Assembly (NCBI RefSeq): GCF_001039355.2
Contig: NW_019773936.1
Location: 494,643 to 558,642 of the forward strand
Source of the DNA: Lingula anatina
Lineage: Eukaryota; Brachiopoda; Lingulata; Lingulida; Lingulidae
DNA length: 64,000 bases
Direction of reading: 5' to 3'
The position numbers and the translations under genes are program-made. The notes beneath the pieces are model-generated. The model had not been told where the DNA came from. It was given only the letters and a program-made list of their open reading frames with translations, and made no database searches. Below, one piece after another: positions 21,492-32,939 of the stretch (position 1 is its first letter; each line of letters opens with the position of its first letter).

Positions 21492-22061
21492 GGTACTTTT
21501 GTAGTATACCCCCCACCCTGTAACTTTCTGTAACTTTCACTTTTCAAACAGTTTTTTACATTTTCTTGTTCATCTATGTCAAAGCTGTTGAAATAAAATG
21601 CTTTTGTAATTACCTGTGGACTTTTCATTAGTTTTAATCACGTTTAATCCAGCCCATTGAAATACAATGTTAGAATCTTCAATTTACACCCGCAGTCAAT
21701 AACTTGCCGCGTTTTCGTTGGCTAACTCTAAGGTAATTTTATGTGAACAAGTAGCTCATAATAATTTCACAGAGGAAGTCCAAGTATACAATGTATCAAT
21801 CTTATGTTCACATAAAATAAGTTCGAGTTAGCCAACGAAAACGCTGCAAGTTATTGACTGCAGATACATTGTAAATTTTCACATTGTATATTTCAATGGG
21901 GTGGATTAAACGTGATTTAAACTAATAAAAAAGACCACAGGTAATTACAAAAACATTTTATTTCAACAGCTTTGACATAGGTGAAAAAGACAAAGTAAAA
22001 AAATGTTTGAAAAATGAAAGTTTCAGGAAGTTACAGGGTGGGGGGGTATACTACAAAAGTA
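21492..22061. mobile_element. Foldback DNA element with long inverted repeats
   Basis: The left arm (about 21492-21751) and right arm (about 21805-22061) are inverted copies over roughly 250 bp each, separated by about 50 bp. Outer ends are TACTTTTGTAGTA and TACTACAAAAGTA, next to C- and G-runs. An 8 bp direct repeat CTATTTTG flanks it at 21484-21491 and 22062-22069, the target duplication size of hAT elements. No ORF is inside. The arms differ by scattered substitutions, so it is not brand new. Confidence 0.8.
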
Positions 22062-22069
22062 CTATTTTG

Positions 22070-22928
22070 TTCAGTCGTTTTGTTGACTTAGGCTTCATTC
22101 ACATGGAAAGTCTATTTTCTAAAAATCTATTTTCTATTCGCGGTATCTTATGATCACGGTCTGTGCCCTTAATATCCCGTGGCGAAATTACTGGCAGTGC
22201 GAGCCAGTTACTTATACAAAGCTGTAATTAATTCTCGGCTGGGGAAACAGCCTGTCTGACAGGTCATGACCACTTGAAGTGCCAGCAGTCCTGCAAAATT
22301 TCTGATATCTCAGAACTGGCAAGATTTATGAGAATAAACAATGCATACAAATAAATCACATGTAAACATAGTTTAACGGAAATTAAGTACTTAGTTCAGA
22401 CCAGAATTGGGGGTGCCGGGCGGAGGGGGGGGGGGGGTAGCCTGCAGATTTCTTGTGGTGCAATTCCTCCAAACCTTCAGTTCTATCTCCAAAGTTTACC
22501 CCATATCTGAAAATTATCAGCACAGGATTTATAACCTTTAATTAACTTTGGGGATGAAATATTTACGTAATTCATCAGATATCAGTATACTTCATTAAGT
22601 GTTTTTTCTAGATATTAATGCTGTAGTTGCTCAAATGGATTATTGGTGAAGGAAAGCAGGTTAAATGCCTGTCCTATATGAGGTCATAATACCATGGACT
22701 AATTGTTACAATTGAAGAGAAAAAGGCTTGGGCCTAAAGAAGATAACATCAGACCCATCAGACCTTTAAAGTTTTTGCCATGTCTGCACTTCAAAGATGA
22801 GATAAGTAAAGACCCTAGCTGGTTTCAGAATCCCATCATGTCAGCTATCACTAATTTTATTTTCCTACTTATCGTGTTCCAGTTGTATCCCATAGTCCAG
22901 TCCAAGACCTGTGAATTATATTTTAACA
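22070..22928. other. TBP upstream region
   Basis: No gene is recognised. It contains a G run (about 22424-22438). An ORF at 22703-22957 overlaps the TBP start in another frame and has no domain. The TBP promoter and 5' leader should be here, but no TATA box or strong motif is visible. Confidence 0.4.
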
Positions 22929-24866
22929 ATGGATGGTTCCGGACAGAATTTTCCTAACTATGGCCATAGTCTGTCAGTCTCGTCTCAGGTAGGTTAAACA
23001 GATGTTTCTATTAATTTAGTAAATGCATGTTAACTTTAATTTATAAATAAAGCTGGCATAATATTCAAACCTCTTCTTGTAGACATGTTATTTTCTGCTC
23101 GCTTAAAAATTAATGAATTTAGTGCACTTCTATTTTACTGTTCAGTTTGAATATTTTGTTTATTAGAGTGGCATTAGTATGGAAAATAGGATAAAAATAC
23201 TTTTATTCCACTTCTTCACTCTTGCTTAGAAAATGCATTTAATTGCTCTCTGCCTAAATGCTAAAATACGGTTTTATTGAAATCTCTTTACTCCCTCATG
23301 TTTCTCAGGGTAGTATAATGTCCCCAGCCATGCACTCGGGATACCCTGGGTCCATGACAACGACAATGTTACCAGGAGCATCTCCAGGGGGCTTGTTTCC
23401 ACCACCGACCCCAGGGGGACCTTTGACTCCCATGACCCCAGCCACACCAGCATCAGAAGGATCTGGAATAGTTCCACAGCTACAGTAAGATAACATTATA
23501 GCATTTCTAAGAAAGAATTGGATTTAATGGAATTATGTTAGGAAAATGAAGAAATGCATATTTTTTGTTAGAAATTGACCATGTCTTGCTGAAGAAGTAT
23601 TTTAGTGATGAATGACATAGTTATTTATTTTCATTTCATTTTTGAGAAAGGTAAATTAGACATTATATAGGCTTTTGATAACATGTTCAATACTTCAAAA
23701 TTTATGTTCCATCTTAGCTTTCCTTTTATATCCTTTTGAAAAAAACTGTATCCAATTGCTTTTTCTGGATCAATTTTTCAATTGACATCTCTCATTACAA
23801 CTTTTTGTGTATTGTCTTAAGTTTGGACATTTTTTACATAAATATAAAGTTTGCTTTTCTATTTTGATAGTTAACACTAGGAATGTAATATTTGAAAACG
23901 AGGAAAAATCAGCCATGAAATTTGACAATTTGTACTTACTCTTTTTCCTAATATTTTATTGCATTTCCCTTTTTCTCATTTCAGAAATATAGTATGCACA
24001 GTGAATCTAGGCTGCAAGCTTGATCTCAAGAAGATTGCTCTGCATGCTAGAAATGCAGAGTACAATCCCAAGCGTTTTGCTGCTGTTATCATGAGGATAA
24101 GAGATCCTAGGACCACAGCACTCATATTCAGCTCAGGGAAGATGGTGTGCACAGGGGCAAAGAGGTAGAGAATCTCCTGCATGAATGTAAAATTTTCACC
24201 TTTGACTTATTGTAATTTGGTTCTTATTATTCATGTTATGCTAGGCTTTTGACTATGATGTCTGTACCCCTTGGTGTTTTTCTTGTTCAGTAATGAGTTG
24301 CTGATATATTTGTGTTTTCAGTGAGGAGCAAGCAAAATTAGCAGCTAGAAAATATGCCAGAATTGTACAGAAATTGGGATTTCCTGTAAGTATTCCTTGT
24401 TTCCAATATTTTGCTTGAGGTTGCTAATTACAAAGCGTATACTTGGCTTTGCTTTTTTTTTTAAATTAATTATTAAAAAAAAATTTTTTTTAATTTATTT
24501 TTGGGTTTTTTTCCCCTTTTAAATGATTAACAATGTTCTGCTAACTTTTTTTTAAAGATACATTAAAAGCAGTTTTGCAGGAAATAATTAACAAAACACC
24601 ACCTTCACATCACCATCCAATCTAAATATTAAACAAGATTTTTAACATTCCATTGCCAGTAACATACTTAAGTCTTCGTAATAAAAATTCCAATTAATCC
24701 AAAAATTATAGCTTGCCCTTCCAACAATGAGTCTGTGCATTTTCTGTTGAATAATATTTGAGATACACTATTTCTAACATAATTCCAATACCATCTCAAC
24801 AACTATATGGCATTCTTTTCTAGTTTCAGTGTATCTTAAAGCAAAGGGATTACATTCAGATAGTAA

Positions 24867-24897
<31 letters not shown>

Positions 24898-25790
24898 ATG
24901 TAGACTTATCAGTATCATCAAAAACTGGTTGATAGCATTTGCTTTTTATTAATTTTAATATAAATATAAACAGAAGTTTCTGAATATAATATAATTATAT
25001 TATATTATATTATATTATATTATATTATATCATATTATATTATATTAATGATTTGGATTCTAGGCCAAATTTATGGATTTCAAGATCCAGAACATGGTGG
25101 GTAGCTGTGATGTAAAGTTTCCCATTAGACTGGAAGGTCTTGTACTCACACACGGACAGTTTTCAAGGTAAAATTAACACACAAAACTGACCTGCTATAT
25201 GTTACCTGGAATTTGTACATAATTTTTACTTAGAATAAAGCTTTTTTTTTCATAAATGAAAAAATTAACTTACTAAAAGATTTACAAATATATTGTCAAC
25301 AAGGAAGTAAAATATTTTTAATTAATCAGTATTTTATTATCTTGCCAATCATTAAAATTATTAACACATTATTCTTTGTAACCATTGAAAGATATATGTA
25401 CATTTCAGTTATGAACCAGAGCTGTTTCCTGGTCTTATATACAGAATGGTTAAACCTAGGATAGTACTGCTTATATTTGTGTCAGGAAAAGTAGTATTAA
25501 CAGGTAAGAAATTTGTTCTGTAAACAGATTCAATTCAATGTATTCTTTGTGGTTGTGGTCTCTGTAAAGTATAAAGTATACTAATGTTGCTTGATTTATG
25601 GTCAGATGATAATTAGATATTCACCCTGAAATAATTTCATATCTAATTCACTGTTTGCTGAATATAGTAAATATTTAAAAGTGGCTGAAAGAAACTTTAT
25701 TTTCAATTTTCAGGAGCCAAAGTTAGACAAGAAATTTATGAAGCATTTGAGAACATTTATCCAATATTAAAAGGTTTCAAGAAAACATGA
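22929..25790 (+). CDS. TBP: TATA-box-binding protein
   Basis: This is the core subunit of TFIID, SL1 and TFIIIB and nucleates transcription by all three nuclear RNA polymerases. Coding exons are 22929-22988, 23309-23484, 23985-24164, 24322-24385, 25064-25167, 25409-25503 and 25714-25790: 756 nt, 251 aa. Residues 1-75 form a Pro/Gly/Thr-rich tail with no polyglutamine tract. From about 76 the saddle core is near invariant, with [20 protein letters not shown] opening repeat 1 and [20 protein letters not shown] opening repeat 2. [12 protein letters not shown] and [12 protein letters not shown] are the paired strands, and the DNA-intercalating Phe residues of both repeats are kept. The end (GFKKT) is canonical. 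The start ATG opens [12 protein letters not shown], typical of invertebrate TBP. A likely poly(A) signal AATAAA is at 26927-26932. Introns hold two microsatellites. TRF-type paralogues are less likely, as the core is not diverged. Confidence 0.98.
24868..25050. repeat. Microsatellites in TBP intron 4
   Basis: A (TAAA)n run lies at about 24868-24898 and a (TATAT)n/(ATATT)n run at about 24985-25050, just before the acceptor of exon 5. Lengths are likely to be polymorphic. Confidence 0.9.
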
Positions 25791-27062
25791 TCTGAATTAC
25801 AAGAGAGATATGTATCTGCTTAAAAGAAATCCTGCTATGTCATATTTTATTTGCCAAGGTTCAAAAGGAACGCAAGAAACATTCATTTAAAGAATGTTAG
25901 AAAAGTTGTCCAAAAACACTTGACTGTTCTATAAAATTTAATGTGGATTAGTGCCTTAAGATAAAGGGCATTAAATAGTCATTGGGGCAAACTGACTAAT
26001 TCACACACCCTAAGTGTTTTGTGAATCGAAGCAAAAGAGTTTTAACAAGAAATGGTGGACACTGCATTTGGTTTACACACAGAAATACTGAAAGGCAAAA
26101 ACTTATGTGGCAGTGGATTACTTGAAGTGCTTCTGATTTTTGCTCGGATCTTTGAAAAGTGCTTCTGAATAGTGATAGATTCATTTTTACAGTTAAAGTT
26201 AGTTTCAGTTGTTAATTTATTTTACTTGAACTGCTCGCTGACAAAAAGTTTGAAATGTGTTTGTTAATATAATTTTACATTTACTCCGTATAAGTGAACC
26301 AGGCAGTTGCAGATTAGCATTATACAGGGTGGATTAAACTGTCTTGAACTTCAGATTTATAGATGGTCTTATTCGGTTAGAGTAGTAATTCATTATAATT
26401 TAATTCAATCCCATATTATTTGACTTCAGTGTTGTCTCTGGCACATAATCATGTTGACTCTAGCTTTTCACATCTGAAATTGTGAACATGTCCCTTCATA
26501 TGTGTATGATAATTTTATCAGCATCTTGAGTTATATGCTCCTTATTTTTGTATTTTACTTATTTTCATTATTTTTTTTATTTTCAACTGTTTATCTTTGG
26601 AATGTGGTGCTGTTTAATAATATTATCACAAAATTTTGTGGATTGAACCTCGGTTTCTTTAACAACTTTGGAATTGAATCAAGTTTCAGCTGGTTGAAAA
26701 TGTAGTAAAATCTGTTAGGAATGACATTATTTTTGTATTTATATCAGTTATATAGGAATCCCATATGATATTACGATGAAAGCAAATTCATGGTTTTTGA
26801 CGTGAAATGATGGTTAGGCTTTGAAAGGGATAACATTGTACAAGAACTTGTTAGCACCCCTGGAAGTTATCCTATTTGTATTCATATTCTTTTTATATTA
26901 TTATTTGTAAGATTATCATTCATTTGAATAAAATATTACTAGGATTATAATAATAAAATAAATACAATCCCAATAATGGCAGTGTTCTAATTCTTAAGTA
27001 TGAAATTTTTTAAGTATTTTCTCCGTTTCACTTTTAAAACTAATTCTTTCATTCCCAAAAGT
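25791..27062. other. TBP 3' UTR and tail-to-tail spacer to NUDT22
   Basis: AT-rich with no gene. AATAAA occurs at 26927-26932, about 1.1 kb past the TBP stop. Genes on both sides converge here (TBP plus, NUDT22 minus). The ORF at 26502-26705 is low-complexity Phe/Leu-rich and not trusted. Confidence 0.5.
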
Positions 27063-28583
27063 TTATTTCGCGGTCTCTTCAGTGATTGAGTTTTGCAAAC
27101 AGAATAACATTACACATCCTTTAGCTGATGGTGCTAGCTGCTTCCAGAATGGCTTGTCATACATGTTCAATACTTCCTGTATGCTGAAAAACTTGATGTC
27201 CTCTGTTTCATCTGCTTCTGCATGGTCCCCTTGACAATAGCGCTTCTTCACATCTTCAGAAGATAAATTACACCTAAATCAAATATCACAAGCATAAGGC
27301 TACACTGTATTGAAATTGCTCTTATAAATAACTTTGGAGAATTCAAATGCTTGACCAACTTTAACTTTGATGCTTCATTTAAGGTTGTACTCTTTGAAAA
27401 CTATATACTAGTAAGAGAAATTACCACAGATAAAATGAAGGAAAGATGTATCTCTTAGTAGATATTGGGTGGAGTCCTTGCCTCAATGTTGTGAACTTAA
27501 CTGTCAAAACAATTACTCAAAAAAGCAGGAACATGTACACTCACTTTACAAAGAACTCTACACTTGGTCTGCCTGCACTTGTTGTATTTCTTGCTATACC
27601 TATTAAAACAGGTTCAGATAAGCTGGCAAGAGGAATGTTTACTTCATCTCGTATTTCCCGTAACACAGAATCATAGATTTCCTTAACTATATCTGCCGGT
27701 GAAAGAGCATCCAGCTTTATATCTTCTGCTTCAATTTTTCCAACCAGTTCCTGCAATTACACCTGACATTTGAGATGGCATTCATTAAGTATTTATAATA
27801 TATTTATAATAAACATCACAGTTATTCAGTTAGCATAAGAATGTATGCATAAACACTTATATAATAATATGTGCAAATACAGTGATATATGATAGCAAAT
27901 ACAGTACATACCAGGGACCCTAAAAAGGAATGCTCATGCATGAATTTTCGTACTATGACTAATTTTGTTAATACTTTTGAAAGGCCATTATCAACATGCT
28001 AGTATGGTCACAGTAAAATAAAATGTAGGCAGCATGCATCACCATAAATACATATAAGTACATTATATCGACAGTTGTTCTTGAAGTTAACATTCACCTC
28101 GGGTTCGGCATGTCCACCTGGAATGTCATAAAGTCCAACAGCTTCACCACATTTGCTGCTTCTCTTCATAAATATCACCAGGCCGTCACTAGTTTGCAGC
28201 AAGGAACCAACTCCCATAGCGTCTGACATGTATGCCTGCGTGTTGTTGTGTTCTTTAATGCCCAATTCCTGAAAAGTCCGTGACTGTGGTGACCAGTTTG
28301 TTGTAATGAAGTCTTTGTAACATGTTATACCTAAATGAAAACTGAAGCAGTCACTTTCTAATTTCGTTGAGTGCAGACGAAATTTTGTCCCATTCCACAA
28401 CGAAGGGTTTTCCAACCTTCTCCTAGACCAAACATCATCAAACGTCTGTTCATATTGCTGGGGTAGTTTATGCCTGTTGTATTTTTCGTCCAGTATTGCT
28501 TTCGTATTGTGTCGCATTATATTAGATGTTGAAGATGCTACAAACATCAAAGTAACATCAGGATCTTTCAGTTGGATTGCCAT
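27063..28583 (-). CDS. NUDT22: UDP-glucose pyrophosphatase NUDT22
   Basis: A Nudix hydrolase that in mammals cleaves UDP-glucose and UDP-galactose to UMP and the sugar 1-phosphate. Coding exons are 28098-28583, 27545-27750 and 27063-27273: 903 nt, 300 aa; the human protein has 303. Recognisable blocks are DPDVTLMF at the N-terminus, KFRLHSTKL, NNTQAYMSDAMGVGSLLQTS and a VGLYDIPGGHAEPE loop. The Nudix-like helix is REIRDEVNIPL in exon 2, followed by VLIGIARNTTSAGRPSVEF and the C-terminal QLAPSAKGCVML. The helix deviates from the canonical RExxEE box, as it does in known NUDT22. The frame is open 18 codons further upstream, but the human-like start is MAIQLKDPDV at 28583. It is divergent from RSPH9 with 322 bp between start codons. 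Confidence 0.96.
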
Positions 28584-28905
28584 CGTGTGCGTGTGTTGAC
28601 GGAAGTAGATTAGTAAGTAAAGAATCAAGTGGAACAACTGGGACTCTTATTTTGTCACAAAATTTACTTGTAAGAAAATATTGTATTACCTTTATCTCAA
28701 AATTTTCAAAGAAATTTTTTCCTACACTCATTTAATTATCTATTGATTTTATATATAATGAAAAATAGTTGCAACTTTAACCTTAACCGGAAGTATAGTA
28801 TACGCATGCGCTTTCTCCATAGTGACCAGCAAACAGGTTCGTCGTTCAGTAAGCAGATTTTGGCGAACGGAGAAGCATACAGAGAAATAAGAAATACATA
28901 AAATC
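28584..28905. promoter_or_regulatory. Bidirectional promoter of NUDT22 and RSPH9
   Basis: Only 322 bp separate the two start codons. Within it are CCGGAAGT (28787-28794, ETS/GABP core), GCATGCGC (28804-28811, an NRF1-like core) and GTGACCAGCAAA (28822-28833), which fits the RFX X-box consensus GTNRCC-RGYAAC at 11 of 12 positions. No TATA box is seen for the RSPH9 side. An X-box fits a ciliary gene. All three are short motifs spotted by eye. Confidence 0.5.
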
Positions 28906-31115
28906 ATGGAGGCAGAGTCTTTGCATCTTGAGGTTGACTATGTAGGGTCTAGTGGAACTATTCTTAGTCCCGAGCAGAAGGCTGCTCTTCAAACATCACT
29001 GGTGATCTTGAAAAACAACCAAAAGTTCAATCGCGTTTACTACTGGGGAAAGATACTTGGAGTAAAGGATGATTATTTCATTGCCCAAGGAATAGGCAAA
29101 GATGAAATGAATGACAAGACTACATTATACAGGTAAGTTAATTACTTAATTGAATGTATGATGCTCAACTGTAATAAGTGAACAGTTTCAGCAGCTTTGA
29201 ATGTACTTAATGTAAAACATCAATAATAAAGAATCTTCACTGAAGAAAATAAATTCTCACAGGTCTTGTTAACATGAATATATTATCATTATTATTATTA
29301 TTCATGTTTAACATATAATCAGTGTCGAAATTGAAATGTATAAATGAATTGTGGTGATACTGATAATATCTTTTAAAATCAAATGGGACTCAGAAAAAAT
29401 TATGATAAGAGTGGAATTATTCATTCGTTATGTAGGAATTAAATGGAGAGAGATTTGTTGAATTTATCCATTTAATATGTGTTTTGAAATTGCTATCACC
29501 AGAATGGTTATGGATGTGCATTTCAATATTTTTAGCAAGGATTGTGTAAATTGGAATCTTTTACCACCAGCCACAGATGCCATGAAAAAAACATCTCGTC
29601 TTGCAAAAGGAAGGTTTACAGGTGATCCTTCCTATGAGTTTGAGCATGTAGAAGTTAAGAAGACATACGGAGAAAATGATGAAGTACAGGAGGAGGAGGA
29701 AACAGTAAGAAGAATTGGTCTTTTCAATAAAATCTCTCACTTTTTAATATCAAATTCTTTTATTTCAGAAGAATTTATCAGATTCCATTATATTTTTTAA
29801 AATATTTTATATGTTTGAAATGTTTTACTGGTTTTGATCAATAAGTGATTAAGTAAGAAATAAAGCTGGTAGCAGCACTTTTAAAGATTTGACCAGCAGC
29901 ACTTCGTTAAATTTTGTTAAACCCTTGTATGTTTTAGACACTACAACATGTACATGTAATATGTTCATCAACTTCAGATTCCAATAAAGGAGGAAGACCG
30001 TCTAGCCTCAGTAATCTCAGATATTGATAATGATGTAAGCATTGTCCCAAGAGCAGCTTTTATCAAGAGACCAGCAGGACAAGTTGTGAAAAACAGAAGT
30101 TTTGAAGGTAATCAGTCTGTCTGATTTCTTACTAATGGCAACTAACATTATTAGGGAATGCAGTCATATTGTACTCCACCCTAATGCCAAAATTTTTAAC
30201 CTTCTAATTTTTTAAGCAATCAATTTGTTAATGTGGGCATCATTCCATCAGGATAAAATTAGTTTTAAGAGCTTTTAAGTCATGAAATTTTTAGAATGTA
30301 TTTCTACCTAGAATGTAGAGACACTTAACAATGATCAGTTTCTGTGACTTATAATAATTAAGCAGCAGTGGCAGCATTGAGCTGAACTTAATACTGTATT
30401 GGAATCATAATGATCCTTAAGCACAATAACTAGTAAGAGTATAATTCAAAGAATAATACAATAAATGAGAATAGTGGTTAACTTTTTAATTTATTGTTTT
30501 ATTGCAGGTCTTACAGTGCAAGAGGCAGCAAAATTGTCATCATACATGCATTTTCGAGATGCTGTAAAGCTCAATGAAAAGACTCTATTACAGAGGGCAA
30601 ACCTGGACAAGGCTATAGATTTCTTAGACATAATTGAAGAAGACATACCAAAAGGTATTAAGTGTTTTTAATATTCATCTTTTCTTTCATAAGATTGTTC
30701 CCCACAGTGTATACAAAGGAACATAATGATTATGAAGGATTTCCTGAAACGTATCCTTTTTTGACATTTTACACGCCAGAGAAAATTCTGATAATGTTTG
30801 GCCTTGTATCAAAACTATTTCCAGTATTTTAGAAAGTAAAAAACTTCAGTCTATATTAATAGAACAGTTTATTTTTCAGCATTGCTCTCATATCACAGGT
30901 AAATTTGCATATCCCTTGCAACATGTATATTTATCTTCGTGTTCATATTTCTAGGTTCATGGAGTCTCCAGTTTGAGCGTGGCAGTGGCTTGGTCACATT
31001 GAGAAGTCTTCTGTGGCTGGGATATGTATTCTACCATGTCCCAGGCACTCGGAAGTTTGGCTGTGTCTACACTGGCACAGGGGAGAAGAACCAAGATCTG
31101 CCTTTCATGTTGTAA
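28906..31115 (+). CDS. RSPH9: Radial spoke head protein 9
   Basis: Structural component of the radial spoke head of motile cilia and flagella (9+2 axonemes); in humans its loss causes ciliary dyskinesia with central-pair defects. Coding exons are 28906-29132, 29536-29704, 29978-30107, 30508-30654 and 30955-31115: 834 nt, 277 aa; human RSPH9 has 276. Blocks matching the family are MEAESLHLEVDYVGSSG, NRVYYWGKILGVKDDYFIAQ, NWNLLPPAT, KGRFTGDPSYEFEH, PRAAFIKRPAG, VQEAAKLSSYMHFRDAVKL and a C-terminus of GTGEKNQDLPFML. An acidic run (EEEE) sits at the end of exon 2. All splice sites are GT-AG in phase. A poly(A) signal AATAAA is at 31497-31502. Confidence 0.97.
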
Positions 31116-32939
31116 AATGGCAGAAAACTTTGTAAGTAACTTCAAATTGACTGGACACCAATAAGGAGAGGATAAATATCGTCTTGGATTTGGATCCCCA
31201 AGGCAGCATTTGTCACAACCAGGCCTTTGTCACAACTAGCTAAGATGAAATAATTCGATTTGTAATGAAATCAAGGATTTTTTCAACAACCAAGGGCATA
31301 CAGAGTAATAAGAAAGCATAAAAATGTTGCTTTTTTTCCAAAGATCTGTGAAAAACTGATATCTAAACTTTACATTCATTTCCTGAGAGCTATTGAAAGA
31401 GCTTATCTTGGATGAATGAAATCTTTTGTCTTGAAAAATTCTGGAAAACATGTACAGTGTAGTAATTTCAGCATTATTATATGTTCTTAATGTGTAAATA
31501 AATTTGTATTCTTTATACCTTACATTTTGTTACTTCCCCAAACTTCTCATTATGTACTTGCCCTAGACTTGCTATAGGAACAGCAATATGGTTTGTTGCA
31601 AATTCAAATTCAAAGTTTGTTCAAATTAAAAGCACACTTGCAATGCATAAAATTTTAATCCACTTTTGGTGCACATTTAAATTTGCATTCATCTAGTCTT
31701 TTTCTAGTGGGTAGATGTCTGGTTTTAAGGAACTGCAGTCTGCTAATTATAAGTTAACTATAAACTGGTATACATGGAGCGTAAATATAAACACCCCATC
31801 CAATACTTCTAAGATTTTATCAGCAATATGGGTTATATATGTACCTCCTTGATATGAGAAAATAACCAAATGGTGTATTCAGGTGTCAGAAGTTTGACAC
31901 GTTCTTCTGTTAAAATGTCTGTAACTTACATCAATTGAAAGAGTTCAACATATCAGCAATTTTTACCATGATTTCTTTTACCTTAAAATAAACCATCTTA
32001 TGCATATGCTGTGCAAATTTAAGTACACTCTCATTCTCCCCTCAAGCAAGAATCAAAATTAACAATTGTGAAAACAAGACTGTTTAGATATGAATTTATT
32101 CATTAATGACAGACATGAAACAATACGATAACAAGTGTTCAAATATTTATGCCAATCCTACCCCAATTTATTTTAACTTCAATTGTTCAGTTCTAGTAAT
32201 TAAATGTAAAGCCAGTGGGTAGTGGCTATATACAAGCAGCATTAAACAACAAGCAACCATTGGATTAAGCAGAGCAACAGAATGTACACACAAAAAAGAA
32301 TGAAGTAATAAAAATTTGAATTAAATTTCAGCATCTTTACTGTTTTGTCTAAATATCCACATTTCATGTGCAACTTTAAATCGTCAAAGAATGGTATACT
32401 GGGAAATTCTAGACCCTAAAAAAAGAAACAACAAAAACAGTAATTGACACCTACTGGAAACAAAGATAATCCTTGAATCTATGAAAATATTGGCAGCTGA
32501 GTTATATAATGACATTCATCTCAGAAAAATCTCTTTACACAGTTAAAGAAAGTAACCATTATTTTTTGTTATTCATCACCTGAATAAAAATATATTCCGA
32601 CATATCAAAGCAAATGAACATCGCTGTATATATGCTATCTAGGACTTTTAAGTCCTTCAGAAGGGAGCAATCCTTTGAAACCAATTATAACAAAGATTTC
32701 CAGGTCCCTGGTGAGAAACTGCGAGTATTTGTGAGAGGAGAGGAGTAAGCATTTCAAACAAAATGATGTTAAATGGAGGTTGAATTATCACATAAAGCTC
32801 AAGCCTGGTACTGATACTTCGCCACTTATTCCTGATAGAGCAGCTATTAATGTGAAAGCTTTGCCATTTGATCCACAGATTAATTACCACTTTACAAAAT
32901 TTCCTTGAGAGTTCAGTTTTTACTAGATTTCAGCCAAGA
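31116..32939. other. RSPH9 3' UTR and spacer to STIP1
   Basis: AT-rich; the convergent 3' ends of RSPH9 (plus) and STIP1 (minus) meet here. No gene, RNA gene or transposon end is recognised. Antisense ORFs at 30957-31145, 31236-31451 and 32657-32890 are unsupported. Confidence 0.5.

Noticed and set aside
23807-23992. ORFs within TBP introns
   Set aside because: AT-rich hydrophobic frames with no domain; they lie between well-defined TBP exons.
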